NCBI RefSeq assembly: GCF_011762185.1
Contig: NZ_JAASQJ010000002.1
Span: 930,001 to 994,000 of the forward strand
Source of the DNA: Dyadobacter arcticus
GTDB lineage: Bacteria > Bacteroidota > Bacteroidia > Cytophagales > Spirosomataceae
Length of the DNA stretch: 64,000 nt
Direction of reading: 5' to 3'
The notes beneath the pieces are model-generated. The model had not been told where the DNA came from. It searched no databases and worked only from the letters and a program-made list of their open reading frames with translations. A program made the translations under genes and the position numbers. Of this stretch, positions 1-8,480 are shown piece after piece (the stretch's first letter is position 1; each line of letters opens with the position of its first letter).

Positions 1-1
1 T

Positions 2-910
2 TCGGTTCGGCACTTACTTGGAATTAAAAATCTGAACGAGAATGACATTCAAACCATATTAGATACTGCGACCCAATTCAAGGAAGTTATTAACAGGCCG
101 ATCAAGAAAGTCCCGTCACTTCGGGACATTACAATTGCCAATGTTTTTTTCGAAAACTCTACCCGAACAAGGTTATCTTTTGAACTGGCCGAAAAACGCC
201 TTTCCGCAGATGTAGTTAACTTTTCGGCATCTGGGAGCTCGGTAAAAAAAGGAGAGACACTGCTGGATACGGTGAACAATATCCTGGCTATGAAAGTGGA
301 TATGATCGTGATACGGCATAGCAGTCCGGGAGCTCCCCATTACCTCGCCACCCGCATTCCCGCCAATGTGGTAAATGCAGGTGACGGGACCCACGAACAT
401 CCAACACAGGCACTTTTAGATGCATTTTCCATGCACGAAAAACTGGGGGACCTGACAGGAAAGAAAATCGCGATTATAGGAGATATAACCCACTCGCGCG
501 TAGCATTATCCAATATATTTTGTTTGCAAAAGCTGGGGGCTGAAGTAATGGTTTGCGGGCCTTCAACGCTCATTCCCAAGCATTTGGGAGAATTGGGTGT
601 TAAAATAAGCCATAATGTCCAGGAGGCATTGGAATGGTGCGAAGTGGCCAACGTACTCCGAATTCAATTGGAAAGACAACAAATCAAATATTTCCCGTCA
701 CTTAGGGAATATTCGCTTTACTACGGAATCAACAAGGCAATGCTGGACAAGCTCAACAAAGAAATTGTCTTAATGCATCCAGGACCCATCAACAGAGGGG
801 TTGAATTATCTTCTGATGCCGCCGATTCCAGCCACTCTATTATTTTGAATCAGGTAGAAAACGGTGTGGCGGTAAGAATGGCTGTGTTATATCTACTCGC
901 TCAGCAGTAG
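2..910 (+). CDS. pyrB: Aspartate carbamoyltransferase catalytic subunit, 5'-truncated
   Basis: PyrB joins carbamoyl phosphate to aspartate in the first committed step of pyrimidine synthesis in the cytoplasm. The frame is open from base 2 and reads SVRHLLGIKNLNENDIQ at its left edge, typical of the extreme PyrB N-terminus, so only about five residues are missing. The carbamoyl-phosphate loop ENSTRTRLSFE is at residues 51-61 of the visible part, with HPTQALLDAF and HPGPINRGVE further on. The 302 visible residues fit the family length of about 305-310. No regulatory pyrI follows; the next gene is an unrelated SDR 50 bases later. The real start lies outside the window, and the internal ATG at 272 would remove the substrate loop. 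Confidence 0.97.
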   Translation, partial: SVRHLLGIKNLNENDIQTILDTATQFKEVINRPIKKVPSLRDITIANVFFENSTRTRLSFELAEKRLSADVVNFSASGSSVKKGETLLDTVNNILAMKVDMIVIRHSSPGAPHYLATRIPANVVNAGDGTHEHPTQALLDAFSMHEKLGDLTGKKIAIIGDITHSRVALSNIFCLQKLGAEVMVCGPSTLIPKHLGELGVKISHNVQEALEWCEVANVLRIQLERQQIKYFPSLREYSLYYGINKAMLDKLNKEIVLMHPGPINRGVELSSDAADSSHSIILNQVENGVAVRMAVLYLLAQQ

Positions 911-960
911 TTGAAAATACCCCGGCTCTTCTGTTAGAAATTCTTCCAAATTTTATCCTC

Positions 961-1851
961 ATGGCCTACACTGAAGGAATGCTTCGTGAAGATGCATTAA
1001 AAGCTAAAACGATCATTATCACCGGCGGTGGTACTGGATTAGGCAAATCCATGGCCAGGTATTTCTTAAAATTGGGTGCAAACATTGTGATCTGCAGCAG
1101 GCGACTGGAAGTTCTCGAAAAAACCGCAGAGGAACTGAATGCAGAAACCGGCGCTGAAATTTTATGTGTCGCCTGCGACGTTCGCAAGACCGACCAGATT
1201 GAAAATGTGATTGCAAAAGCCATTGAGAAATTTGGTAAGGTAGATGGCCTGGTCAACAACTCGGCGGGAAATTTTATTAGTCCAACCGAGCGCCTGTCTT
1301 ATAAAGCTGTGGATGTGGTGGTGGATATCGTTTTGCGCGGGACTTATTATTTCACGTTGGCATTGGGAAAATACTGGATCGAGAATAAAATCAGAGGTAC
1401 TGTTCTCAATATCTCGACCACCTATGCGTGGACCGGCTCGGGCTGGGTGGTACCTTCTGCGATGGCTAAAGCGGGGGTGCTCGCAATGACCAAATCACTT
1501 GCATTTGAATGGGCCCATTACGGAATCAGGTTAAACGCGATCGCTCCGGGGCCATTTCCAACAAAGGGTGCCTGGGACCGCTTGTTTCCCGAAGAATTAT
1601 CAAAAAAGTTTTCCTTTGAAAGCCGTATACCACTTAGCCGGGGCGGCGATCATCAGGAACTGGCCAATCTTGCAGCCTATCTTATGTCTGATTTTTCGGC
1701 CTATATGACAGGTGAAGTGATCACATTGGATGGAGGTGAGGTACTGGCAGCCGGACAGTTCAATTTCTTAAAAGAAGTGTCTGATGATCAATGGGATGCC
1801 ATTGAAGATCAGATTAAAAATGCGAACCGGGATAGCAAGAAACCAGAATAA
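961..1851 (+). CDS. SDR family oxidoreductase, 2,4-dienoyl-CoA reductase-like
   Basis: Short-chain dehydrogenase of 296 residues, predicted cytoplasmic. The Rossmann motif TGGGTGLGKSMA is near residue 21 and NNSAGN near 98. The usual YxxxK motif is replaced by SAMAK; a tyrosine lies 15 residues before the lysine in YAWTGSGWVVPSAMAK. This displaced Tyr/Lys arrangement, followed by a GPFPTKGAW segment, matches the mitochondrial DECR1 type of 2,4-dienoyl-CoA reductase, which uses NADPH to remove conjugated double bonds during beta-oxidation of unsaturated fatty acids. The identification with DECR rests on this family knowledge; the substrate is inferred. No other beta-oxidation gene is adjacent. 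Confidence 0.85.
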   Translation: MAYTEGMLREDALKAKTIIITGGGTGLGKSMARYFLKLGANIVICSRRLEVLEKTAEELNAETGAEILCVACDVRKTDQIENVIAKAIEKFGKVDGLVNNSAGNFISPTERLSYKAVDVVVDIVLRGTYYFTLALGKYWIENKIRGTVLNISTTYAWTGSGWVVPSAMAKAGVLAMTKSLAFEWAHYGIRLNAIAPGPFPTKGAWDRLFPEELSKKFSFESRIPLSRGGDHQELANLAAYLMSDFSAYMTGEVITLDGGEVLAAGQFNFLKEVSDDQWDAIEDQIKNANRDSKKPE

Positions 1852-1923
1852 AAAATTTCTTACGGTTTTATTGGGTAATTTTGGCGGTTACTTCGTTAAT
1901 TGACAAATGAAGAAAACACGAAT

Positions 1924-3216
1924 ATGAGACCAGGTCCAAGTTTTTACCTTTATATTTTTTCGATTTTGTGGATTGCCGGTTGCGCATCTTCAAACAAATC
2001 AACAAAACAATTGCCTGAAGCGCAGGTAAGGCCTTCCCAATTACAGCAAGCCAGTTCGTCAGTGAACGAAGAGCCTTCGCTCGTTGCAATCCAAAGCAAA
2101 TACCTTCTGAAAGATACTACGCAGACGAAAGTGTATCTTTATGTAGACGCGCTAAAAGGCAGAAAAACCATTTCTCCCGCTGATTTCATCAAAACATACA
2201 ACCTCAATTATGTCATCTATTCCGATTATGGAACAAGAGAAAGGTTAGGATATGGAAATGTTAAGCTTGATTCATCGAATGTGTCTCTGGTAGGCAGTAA
2301 GATTGTAATTGCTTACGACCTGAAAAGTCCTAATAGGGATTATGGGGTTTTGCTCAGCGAGATAAGCCAGGTGGGAACTTTAAAGAAGGTTTTAAACGAT
2401 CTCACGATTCAATTTAAAAAACTACAAGTAAATCAGGTTTATGGAGTGTATACTGCATCGAGTCCACAACCGCTGCAACGCCATTATATCAATATTAACG
2501 AGCCTTTCATTCTTAAAAAAGTAGCAAATGGCAGTGACCAACTGCATGTTTTCTATTATAATCATGACTTTGAACCTGCCGGTTCGCCCATGAATGTCGC
2601 CCAAAAAGGTAGTACTAAAACTTTGGAAGCCGACAGCACATTCACTATCAACACCAGCGAGACGCTTCATTTTAACAAGGAGGGCTTATACAATATTTTT
2701 GCGGATACCACTCAGTCAGAAGGTCTTGGAATCCTGGTAGTGAATGAACGTTTTCCGAAAGTGACCCAGCCGCAACGCTTGCTTGGTCCATTACTTTATA
2801 TGAGTACCAATAATGAGATTAACGAAATAAAAAAGGCTGAGGACTATAAGAAAGCGCTTGATAAATATTGGCTTACCTTAATGAACGGCAATACGCCATT
2901 GGCACAACAATCTATCCGTTCATTTTACAGCCGTGTTGAAGAAGCCAATCAACTTTTCACGACTTACAAAGAAGGCTGGAAAACAGATAAGGGAATGATA
3001 TACATTGTGTTAGGACCGCCGGATAAAGTACAGCGCAGCAAAGACAGGGAGGTTTGGAGTTACGACCAGCGTGGAAATGCCCAGAATGTCAACTTTACAT
3101 TTAACAGAAAAAACAATCAATTTGTGGATGATCATTATGAACTGGTTCGCTATGCGGAATACCAGCCCATCTGGTATCCAGTAGTAGAAGCATGGAGAAA
3201 CGGAAGTATACGGTAA
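1924..3216 (+). CDS. GWxTD domain-containing lipoprotein
   Basis: Predicted lipoprotein of 430 residues. The frame opens at a TTG (1900), but the ATG at 1924 starts directly with a signal peptide ending in a lipobox (IAGC), so it is preferred. The C-terminal third carries the name-giving motif GWKTD followed by KGMIYIVLGPPDKV and an EVWSYDQRG segment, the hallmark of the GWxTD domain found in Bacteroidota and relatives. The N-terminal two thirds look like beta-rich extracytoplasmic sequence. The molecular function of the family is unknown to me. The end overlaps the start of rlmB by 25 bases, suggesting co-transcription. Confidence 0.85.
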   Translation: MRPGPSFYLYIFSILWIAGCASSNKSTKQLPEAQVRPSQLQQASSSVNEEPSLVAIQSKYLLKDTTQTKVYLYVDALKGRKTISPADFIKTYNLNYVIYSDYGTRERLGYGNVKLDSSNVSLVGSKIVIAYDLKSPNRDYGVLLSEISQVGTLKKVLNDLTIQFKKLQVNQVYGVYTASSPQPLQRHYININEPFILKKVANGSDQLHVFYYNHDFEPAGSPMNVAQKGSTKTLEADSTFTINTSETLHFNKEGLYNIFADTTQSEGLGILVVNERFPKVTQPQRLLGPLLYMSTNNEINEIKKAEDYKKALDKYWLTLMNGNTPLAQQSIRSFYSRVEEANQLFTTYKEGWKTDKGMIYIVLGPPDKVQRSKDREVWSYDQRGNAQNVNFTFNRKNNQFVDDHYELVRYAEYQPIWYPVVEAWRNGSIR

Positions 3217-3962
3217 GACAACCAGCCCCAAGACAGTCCCAGGCCGATATGGTTTTTGGTATACAGTCTGTACTAGAAACCCTTCGTTCGGGTAAGGAAA
3301 TAGAACGACTATTTATTCAGAGAGAGTTAGGCCTCTCGGAAATTGAGAAACCCGCCAAAGAACTGGGCGTTCCCTATCAAAGAGTCCCCATTGAAAAACT
3401 GAACCGGATTACCCGGAAAAATCACCAGGGCGTCATTGCATTCGTTTCTCCAATCCAGTACATGCCCCTGCATAATGTGCTTACGCAGGTATTTGAAGAC
3501 GGAAAAATTCCCTTATTGCTTTTGCTTGACAGGGTTACGGATGTCCGTAATTTCGGTGCAATTGCCAGAACGGCAGAATGTGCAGGAGTTCAAGGCCTTA
3601 TAGTCCCGACAAAAGGTGGAGCTCAAATTAATGCAGATGCTATGAAGACATCTTCGGGCGCGCTAAATTTCCTCCCGGTTTGTCGCGAGCCAAATTTATA
3701 CGAAACCTTATTGTACCTGCGAAACAGCGGCTTGCAGATCGTAGCCTGCACGGAGAAATCCGATAAGTCGCTGTATGACATTGATTTCACCATCCCGACT
3801 GTGATCATCATGGGTTCCGAAGAAGACGGTATTTCAAAAGAATTCATTCACCTCGCCGACAGTGGTGCGAAGATTCCATTGAATGGACAGGTTGATTCGC
3901 TGAATGTGTCCGTAGCAAGTTCGATTGTACTTTACGAGGCGGTTCGTCAGCGGGTTAAATAA
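3192..3962 (+). CDS. rlmB: 23S rRNA 2'-O-ribose methyltransferase RlmB (SpoU/TrmH family)
   Basis: SPOUT-class RNA methyltransferase of 256 residues. The N-terminal substrate-binding domain begins at VFGIQSVLETLRSGKEIERL and the SpoU catalytic domain has the three family motifs: DRVTDVRNFGAIARTAE, IIMGSEEDGISKEF and IPLNGQVDSLNVSVASSIVLYE. The last forms the trefoil-knot SAM site. Family members methylate the 2'-O of G2251 in the 23S rRNA peptidyl-transferase loop; a tRNA-directed TrmH-like activity cannot be excluded from sequence alone. The start lies inside the preceding lipoprotein gene, and transcription should end at the hairpin just downstream. Confidence 0.9.
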   Translation: MEKRKYTVRQPAPRQSQADMVFGIQSVLETLRSGKEIERLFIQRELGLSEIEKPAKELGVPYQRVPIEKLNRITRKNHQGVIAFVSPIQYMPLHNVLTQVFEDGKIPLLLLLDRVTDVRNFGAIARTAECAGVQGLIVPTKGGAQINADAMKTSSGALNFLPVCREPNLYETLLYLRNSGLQIVACTEKSDKSLYDIDFTIPTVIIMGSEEDGISKEFIHLADSGAKIPLNGQVDSLNVSVASSIVLYEAVRQRVK

Positions 3963-3970
3963 AAGGAGAT

Positions 3971-4031
3971 AAAAAAAGGATGTATGACTTGCCAAGTCTT
4001 AAAGACTTTGTAAGTCATACATCCTTTTTTT
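3971..4031. terminator. Bidirectional hairpin terminator between rlmB and mnmA
   Basis: A 20-base arm at 3971-3990 is perfectly complementary to 4012-4031, with A-rich and T-rich outer ends on both strands. The inner part (CAAGTCTTAAAGACTT) extends the pairing imperfectly. It sits between the convergent rlmB and mnmA genes and would stop transcription from both sides. The inner part resembles the third hairpin of the repeat at 58412-58500. Confidence 0.85.
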
Positions 4032-4032
4032 A

Positions 4033-5139
4033 TTACTGCTGCCGAAAACTCTTCAAAATCCAGCCGCCACCGACCACGTCGTCTCCTTCGTAAAATACCG
4101 CTGCCTGGCCCGGAGCGATGCCGCTGACGCCGTCGTGGAAGCGCGCCACTAATTTATCTGGCTCAGTTTGTTCAATTAGAGCGGGGGTTCCATCATGTTT
4201 GTAACGCACTTTTGTTACCGTTTCCAGTGGCGCTGCAATGGATTCATATTTTTGGAAATTCAGCTTTCCAACATGCATGCCATCCCTAAAAAGATCCGGT
4301 AAGTCGCCCAAAACGACTTCATTCGTTTCTTTTCTGATTTCAGTCACAAAGGCTGGCTTACCTAATGCAATGCCTAAACCCTTGCGTTGACCAACGGTAT
4401 AAAAAGGATAACCTTCGTGTTTACCAACAACGGTACCATCTTCAAATACAAAATTCCCTCCCGCCACTTCAGCTTCCAATCCTGGAATTCTTCTTTTTAG
4501 GAAACCTCGGTAGTCATTGTCAGGTACAAAGCAGATTTCATAGCTTTCCGCTTTATTAACCAAATCAATAAATCCGCGTTGTTTTGCCATTTCACGAATT
4601 TCGGATTTATGCAAATAACCTAACGGCAATTTCGTGCGGGATAGGCTTTCCTGGGATACGCCCCAAAGCACATAACTTTGGTCTTTCCAACCGTCAATGC
4701 CTTTGGAAACGTAATGTCGGCCATTATTAAACTGCATATTCGCATAATGTCCGGTAGCTATAAACTCACAATCCAGCCGGTCGGCTCGTCGCAACAACGC
4801 GTCCCATTTGATGTGGGTGTTGCACAAAACGCATGGATTGGGGGTGCGGCCTTCAAGATATTCTCCTGTGAAATGATCGATCACATAATCACCGAATTCT
4901 GCCCTAATGTCAAGAATGTAATGAGGGAAACCGAGCTCAACGGCGATGTTACGGGCATCATTGATGGAATCGAGGGAACAGCAGCCTGTTTCTTTTTTGG
5001 ATCCGCCGCTGCTGGCATAATCCCAGGTTTTCATGGTCATTCCAATGACTTCATAACCTTGTTCGTGTAACATGACCGCTGCGAGAGAGCTGTCAATGCC
5101 GCCACTCATGGCGACCAAAATTCTTCCGTGTTTGCTCAT
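4033..5139 (-). CDS. mnmA: tRNA 2-thiouridine(34) synthase MnmA
   Basis: MnmA thiolates U34 of the wobble position in Lys, Glu and Gln tRNAs in the cytoplasm. The 368-residue protein has the PP-loop SGGIDSS (residues 12-18) that binds ATP, the catalytic cysteine in NPCVLCN (C106, matching E. coli C102), the second catalytic cysteine in EICFVPD (C203, matching C199), and the tRNA-recognition HYAN segment. Length is normal for the family. It is convergent with rlmB and shares its terminator hairpin. A candidate promoter lies about 85 bases upstream. Confidence 0.97.
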   Translation of the reverse strand: MSKHGRILVAMSGGIDSSLAAVMLHEQGYEVIGMTMKTWDYASSGGSKKETGCCSLDSINDARNIAVELGFPHYILDIRAEFGDYVIDHFTGEYLEGRTPNPCVLCNTHIKWDALLRRADRLDCEFIATGHYANMQFNNGRHYVSKGIDGWKDQSYVLWGVSQESLSRTKLPLGYLHKSEIREMAKQRGFIDLVNKAESYEICFVPDNDYRGFLKRRIPGLEAEVAGGNFVFEDGTVVGKHEGYPFYTVGQRKGLGIALGKPAFVTEIRKETNEVVLGDLPDLFRDGMHVGKLNFQKYESIAAPLETVTKVRYKHDGTPALIEQTEPDKLVARFHDGVSGIAPGQAAVFYEGDDVVGGGWILKSFRQQ

Positions 5140-5222
5140 TTCGGTAATCTGCGAAGGTTGAATGCCTTCCGATTGATTAAAGTTGAAATTTGGGAACAGC
5201 CGATTTCAGCTGTTTGGTTCCG

Positions 5223-5230
5223 CAAAGGTA
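5223..5230 (-). promoter_or_regulatory. Candidate -7 element for mnmA
   Basis: Read on the minus strand this is TACCTTTG, fitting the Bacteroidota -7 consensus TAnnTTTG. No good TTTG -33 element is found at 19-21 bases, so the assignment is weak. A start near 5216 would give a leader of roughly 75 bases containing a small AACAGC/GCTGTT stem-loop. Confidence 0.35.
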
Positions 5231-5254
5231 TTTTTATAAGTCACTCAATAAAAA

Positions 5255-6655
5255 TTAATTGGCAATCATTACCTTAAAAACGTCTTTGCCAACGGTCAGC
5301 AGGTACAGCCCGTTTGGAAGATAACCTGTGTCAATGGGTTTGGCTGGCAGACTGGATGCCTCTTTAATTACATAACCATTTAAACTTTTAAGGCTGTATC
5401 CCTGGCTTTTATTGGAGCTTTCAATTACCAATTCCCCGCGCGCCGGATTGGGATATATGTTAACTTGTTGAACAGCATTTGCAGGGTCCTCTTTCCCGAC
5501 GGCGATGATCTTGGAGTATGAAAATGACTTATCAAAATCTGATTGCTTCAAACGATAGTAGGTTAGGTTCCTCGGCATTGATTCCGTGAAGGAATAGTTC
5601 TTCGTTGTATTTACAGTGCCATTTCCTTCTATGAAGGCTATCTCTGCAAATTTTTTAGCGTTGAGACTGCTTTCCACGGAAAAACCAGCATTATTAAGTT
5701 CTGACGAAGTTTGCCATTCCAAAAGGTTGCCTTCAGGTATATTCTTACCGGAGAAACTAATCAGTGTTACCGGCAATATTTGCTCACACTCGCTGGTGGC
5801 CAAAATTTCTTCCCTTGAACCGCAACCCGTCGCATTTCCCAAAACTGAAACCGAAGCAATGCTATTGGAAACATATTTACAAATACTCTTCACTCCACAG
5901 ACACTAAGCATTGGAGAATTTTCAATTCTTAGGTAAAAAAAGGTAGGATCAATGTTATCCAAACCGCTTAAATTGGTCAGAATCGCATTATTAGAAACGT
6001 TTACATAGTCAAGCACTTTGGTCAACTTAAGGAGCGCAGTAACACTCGTGAGTTTCGGATTTTGAATAAGATTGAAAAACCCGCCTATATATGTAAGGTT
6101 ATTCAGGCCAGTCAGGTCAACCAGATTGTCATTTAACCCACTGGAAAAAGCGCCGTTAATGGTTGTTAGATTATCTAACCCAGACAAACTTGTCAATGCA
6201 GGATTGCCCCCAACCGACAAAAATCCTTTAACCAATGTGATACCTGATAAACTCGAAATACTGTTAAGAGTTTGATTATAAACAACTCTCAAATTAGAAT
6301 TCGTGGAGGTAAGCCCTTCCAAACCAATCAGGTTTTCCAGCAGCGGGTTATTTTCAATATTAATCTCCCCGCCAATTTCTGTTACTGATGAAATTCCGGA
6401 AATGTCAGTAAGCAAAGGACAATTATTAATGTGAAGGAAGTCGCCTATGTAAATCAAACCAGACAATCCATCTAGATTTGTGATGTCATCGCCAGCGATA
6501 TCGACCGTATTACTAATTCTGGTACAGCCCGGATATTGAGCTGCAAACCCATCGATTTTTGCCTGTGTATCAAATTGCTGCACAGTACAATTCTGAGCTT
6601 GCGAATTGTAAATCAACGTATTCAGAAAAAATAAAAGTAGAACGAATCTGATCAT
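5255..6655 (-). CDS. Secreted receptor-L-domain/leucine-rich-type protein with T9SS type A C-terminal signal
   Basis: Exported protein of 466 residues. It starts with a signal peptide (MIRFVLLLFFLNTLIY to about residue 20). Residues ~35-260 contain irregular repeats of about 22-24 residues of the form LxGLxxLTxIxGxxxIxxNPxLTSL, as in receptor-L-domain and related leucine-rich beta-solenoid proteins. A linker rich in LLEWQTSSELNNAGFSVE follows, common before Bacteroidota secretion signals. The last ~70 residues (VNIYPNPARGELVIE to the end) are a type A T9SS sorting domain, so the protein should cross the outer membrane and be surface-attached or released. The ligand is unknown; adhesion or binding is a guess. 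Confidence 0.85.
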   Translation of the reverse strand: MIRFVLLLFFLNTLIYNSQAQNCTVQQFDTQAKIDGFAAQYPGCTRISNTVDIAGDDITNLDGLSGLIYIGDFLHINNCPLLTDISGISSVTEIGGEINIENNPLLENLIGLEGLTSTNSNLRVVYNQTLNSISSLSGITLVKGFLSVGGNPALTSLSGLDNLTTINGAFSSGLNDNLVDLTGLNNLTYIGGFFNLIQNPKLTSVTALLKLTKVLDYVNVSNNAILTNLSGLDNIDPTFFYLRIENSPMLSVCGVKSICKYVSNSIASVSVLGNATGCGSREEILATSECEQILPVTLISFSGKNIPEGNLLEWQTSSELNNAGFSVESSLNAKKFAEIAFIEGNGTVNTTKNYSFTESMPRNLTYYRLKQSDFDKSFSYSKIIAVGKEDPANAVQQVNIYPNPARGELVIESSNKSQGYSLKSLNGYVIKEASSLPAKPIDTGYLPNGLYLLTVGKDVFKVMIAN

Positions 6656-6757
6656 ACAAGAATAGTTTTAATTAATATTCAATTAATGCAATGTAAGATA
6701 ATATTTAGCTTGCAGGTTTTGGTTCCTATAAAGTCATTCTATAAACTGTCAACCACC

Positions 6758-7801
6758 CTACGCAATCACCTGCCGGATAATACTCTTAATATTCAACTCA
6801 ATAATCTCCGTCATCGTCTCGCAATGGTGGTAATGTGGATCCCCGAAATGTTTGAAAAGACCTTCACGCAGCTGATGAATGTTATCAACAGTGGATATTT
6901 TGTCTTTGATTGAAACGTCACGCAACTCTTTCAAACGATAACGTTCACTTCGGGCCTGGTACATGATGGACGATTGCTCTTCCTGCTGGTATTGCAGAAC
7001 TGTTTTATCTGTAAGAAATTCCATTGCCAATTCAACATATGGTCGGTTTTCCTTGAAGAACTGTGGCATATATACTTTCAAATTTCCCTCGTAAAACTGC
7101 TGATCGAAATCAATGGCCCTTAACCTGAACTGAAAATCGTCAAAATCCGGGGTGATTTGCATGACGAAGTTGTAAGAACGCATATCGCCTAAAAGGGTAA
7201 TCATGCAGCGTTCATTAAACTTTACAAATTCTTTTGCAATGCGGATTGGGTTATAATCGGTGTGGCGAAGACGTGTTTTTGCAAACTCGTCACCAGGTAT
7301 TCCTGCTATATGTTCTTCGATCAGCGAGTCGCCGTCTACCAAATAATTAACCTGATTGGGAGAAAAGATCTCTTCCAATTCTAACCCATAGATTCGAGAA
7401 GCATCGGCCTTTTTGACGTAGAAATAATCATAAATGTCATTCAGTCGATTTACGATTTTAATTCTGAATGGATTTGAATTTCCAAATTTACAATAGTCGA
7501 TGCGGTCAATGTACTTGTGCTCCACGATACGGAGATTCCCCGATGCTTTGAGCATTGCATATACTTTTTTGAGCCCGTTATGCAATCTTTCCATTTCATG
7601 AGCGGGATACAAAGGGCTTTCCCAAAGTGTATCTTTTCCATTTTTATCGGTGACCGGAAACGATTCGTAAAAATTGAGCAAGTCCTGATAACCAACCGAA
7701 AGTCGAGCGTCGCGCTGATAGGCCCGCAAATACTTCCTCAGCTCCGGACTAACCGGATAAATCGGTTTCTTTTTTAAAATTGTAACATCCCCCTGTTCCA
7801 T
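6758..7801 (-). CDS. Uncharacterised protein with a kinase-fold-like catalytic loop
   Basis: Soluble protein of 347 residues without signal peptide or membrane segment. I do not recognise the family by name. The order of motifs resembles protein-kinase/aminoglycoside-phosphotransferase folds: a lysine-rich strand YDYFYVKKAD (K130/K131) followed by ELEEI, a hinge-like SLIEEHIAGIPGDEF, a loop GDMRSYNFV with Asp206 and Asn211 spaced as in the kinase D-x4-N motif, and then AIDFD (Asp231) in the place of DFG. These motifs are seen; phosphotransferase activity is inference. The gene is transcribed away from mobA with only 74 bases between the starts. No transposon or toxin partner is present, which argues against a HipBA-like module. 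Confidence 0.6.
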   Translation of the reverse strand: MEQGDVTILKKKPIYPVSPELRKYLRAYQRDARLSVGYQDLLNFYESFPVTDKNGKDTLWESPLYPAHEMERLHNGLKKVYAMLKASGNLRIVEHKYIDRIDYCKFGNSNPFRIKIVNRLNDIYDYFYVKKADASRIYGLELEEIFSPNQVNYLVDGDSLIEEHIAGIPGDEFAKTRLRHTDYNPIRIAKEFVKFNERCMITLLGDMRSYNFVMQITPDFDDFQFRLRAIDFDQQFYEGNLKVYMPQFFKENRPYVELAMEFLTDKTVLQYQQEEQSSIMYQARSERYRLKELRDVSIKDKISTVDNIHQLREGLFKHFGDPHYHHCETMTEIIELNIKSIIRQVIA

Positions 7802-7875
7802 AAAAGGAAGTTACGCATATTTGACTGATAGTTTAAAATCAGACGGAACCGACTCAGCGTTACCAAGGCCTTCAT

Positions 7876-8478
7876 ATGATTGATGCTCAATTTAAACCTT
7901 ACGGAGTCGTAGTTTGCGGTGGCAAGAGCTCGCGCATGGGAATGGACAAGAGCAGGCTGGTTTATTACGATGCGCCTCAGCATGATTACGTGCACGACCA
8001 GCTTATGACAATTTGTAAACAAGTGGTCATTTCTTGCAATAGAGAGCAATTTGCGACAATGCTAACGCCAAATGAAAAAGTGATAGATGCACCCGAATTT
8101 GAAGATAGGGGCCCAATCTCCGCTCTTTTGACTGCCTTTCAAATATTTTCGGATCAGGATCTACTAATCGTGGGTTGCGACTATCCTTTTCTGAGTCAGA
8201 CAGAATTAGAACTTTTTTTGAATTCTGTTCAAAGGGAATCACTTGCCGCAGCCTTTTATAATCAAGAAAACACATATGAACCGGTGCTAGCCTGGTATTC
8301 AAAACATACGGCACGCCTGTTGCTCGATTTTTTTACAAAAGGAGAATGCTCACTTCAACATTTCTTAAACCAGATTGGGGCGGATAAATACATTCCAACG
8401 TCGGAAATCAGTATGATGAGCGTAGATACACCTGAGGAATTTCAAAAAGCATTGGATATGCACAAAGAAACGAAGTAA
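7876..8478 (+). CDS. mobA: Molybdenum cofactor guanylyltransferase MobA-like
   Basis: Nucleotidyltransferase of 200 residues. The signature VVCGGKSSRMGMDKSRL (residues 12-28) is the GTP-binding LxGGxSxRMGxDK motif of MobA, and GCDYPFLSQTEL carries the metal-binding aspartate. MobA attaches GMP to molybdopterin to give bis-MGD, the cofactor form used by DMSO-reductase-family enzymes such as the YdeP-type oxidoreductase encoded three genes downstream. It opens a run of four closely packed genes (2-base gap to fdhD). A related NTP transferase with another substrate is possible, but the context strongly favours MobA. Confidence 0.9.
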   Translation: MIDAQFKPYGVVVCGGKSSRMGMDKSRLVYYDAPQHDYVHDQLMTICKQVVISCNREQFATMLTPNEKVIDAPEFEDRGPISALLTAFQIFSDQDLLIVGCDYPFLSQTELELFLNSVQRESLAAAFYNQENTYEPVLAWYSKHTARLLLDFFTKGECSLQHFLNQIGADKYIPTSEISMMSVDTPEEFQKALDMHKETK

Positions 8479-8480
8479 AA

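Noticed and set aside
272..910. Start of PyrB at the ATG at 272
   Set aside because: The frame is open from base 2 and the upstream part encodes the essential STRTR substrate loop.
6758..7801. HipA-type toxin
   Set aside because: The catalytic loop is loosely similar, but there is no HipB-like partner gene and the overall sequence does not resemble HipA.
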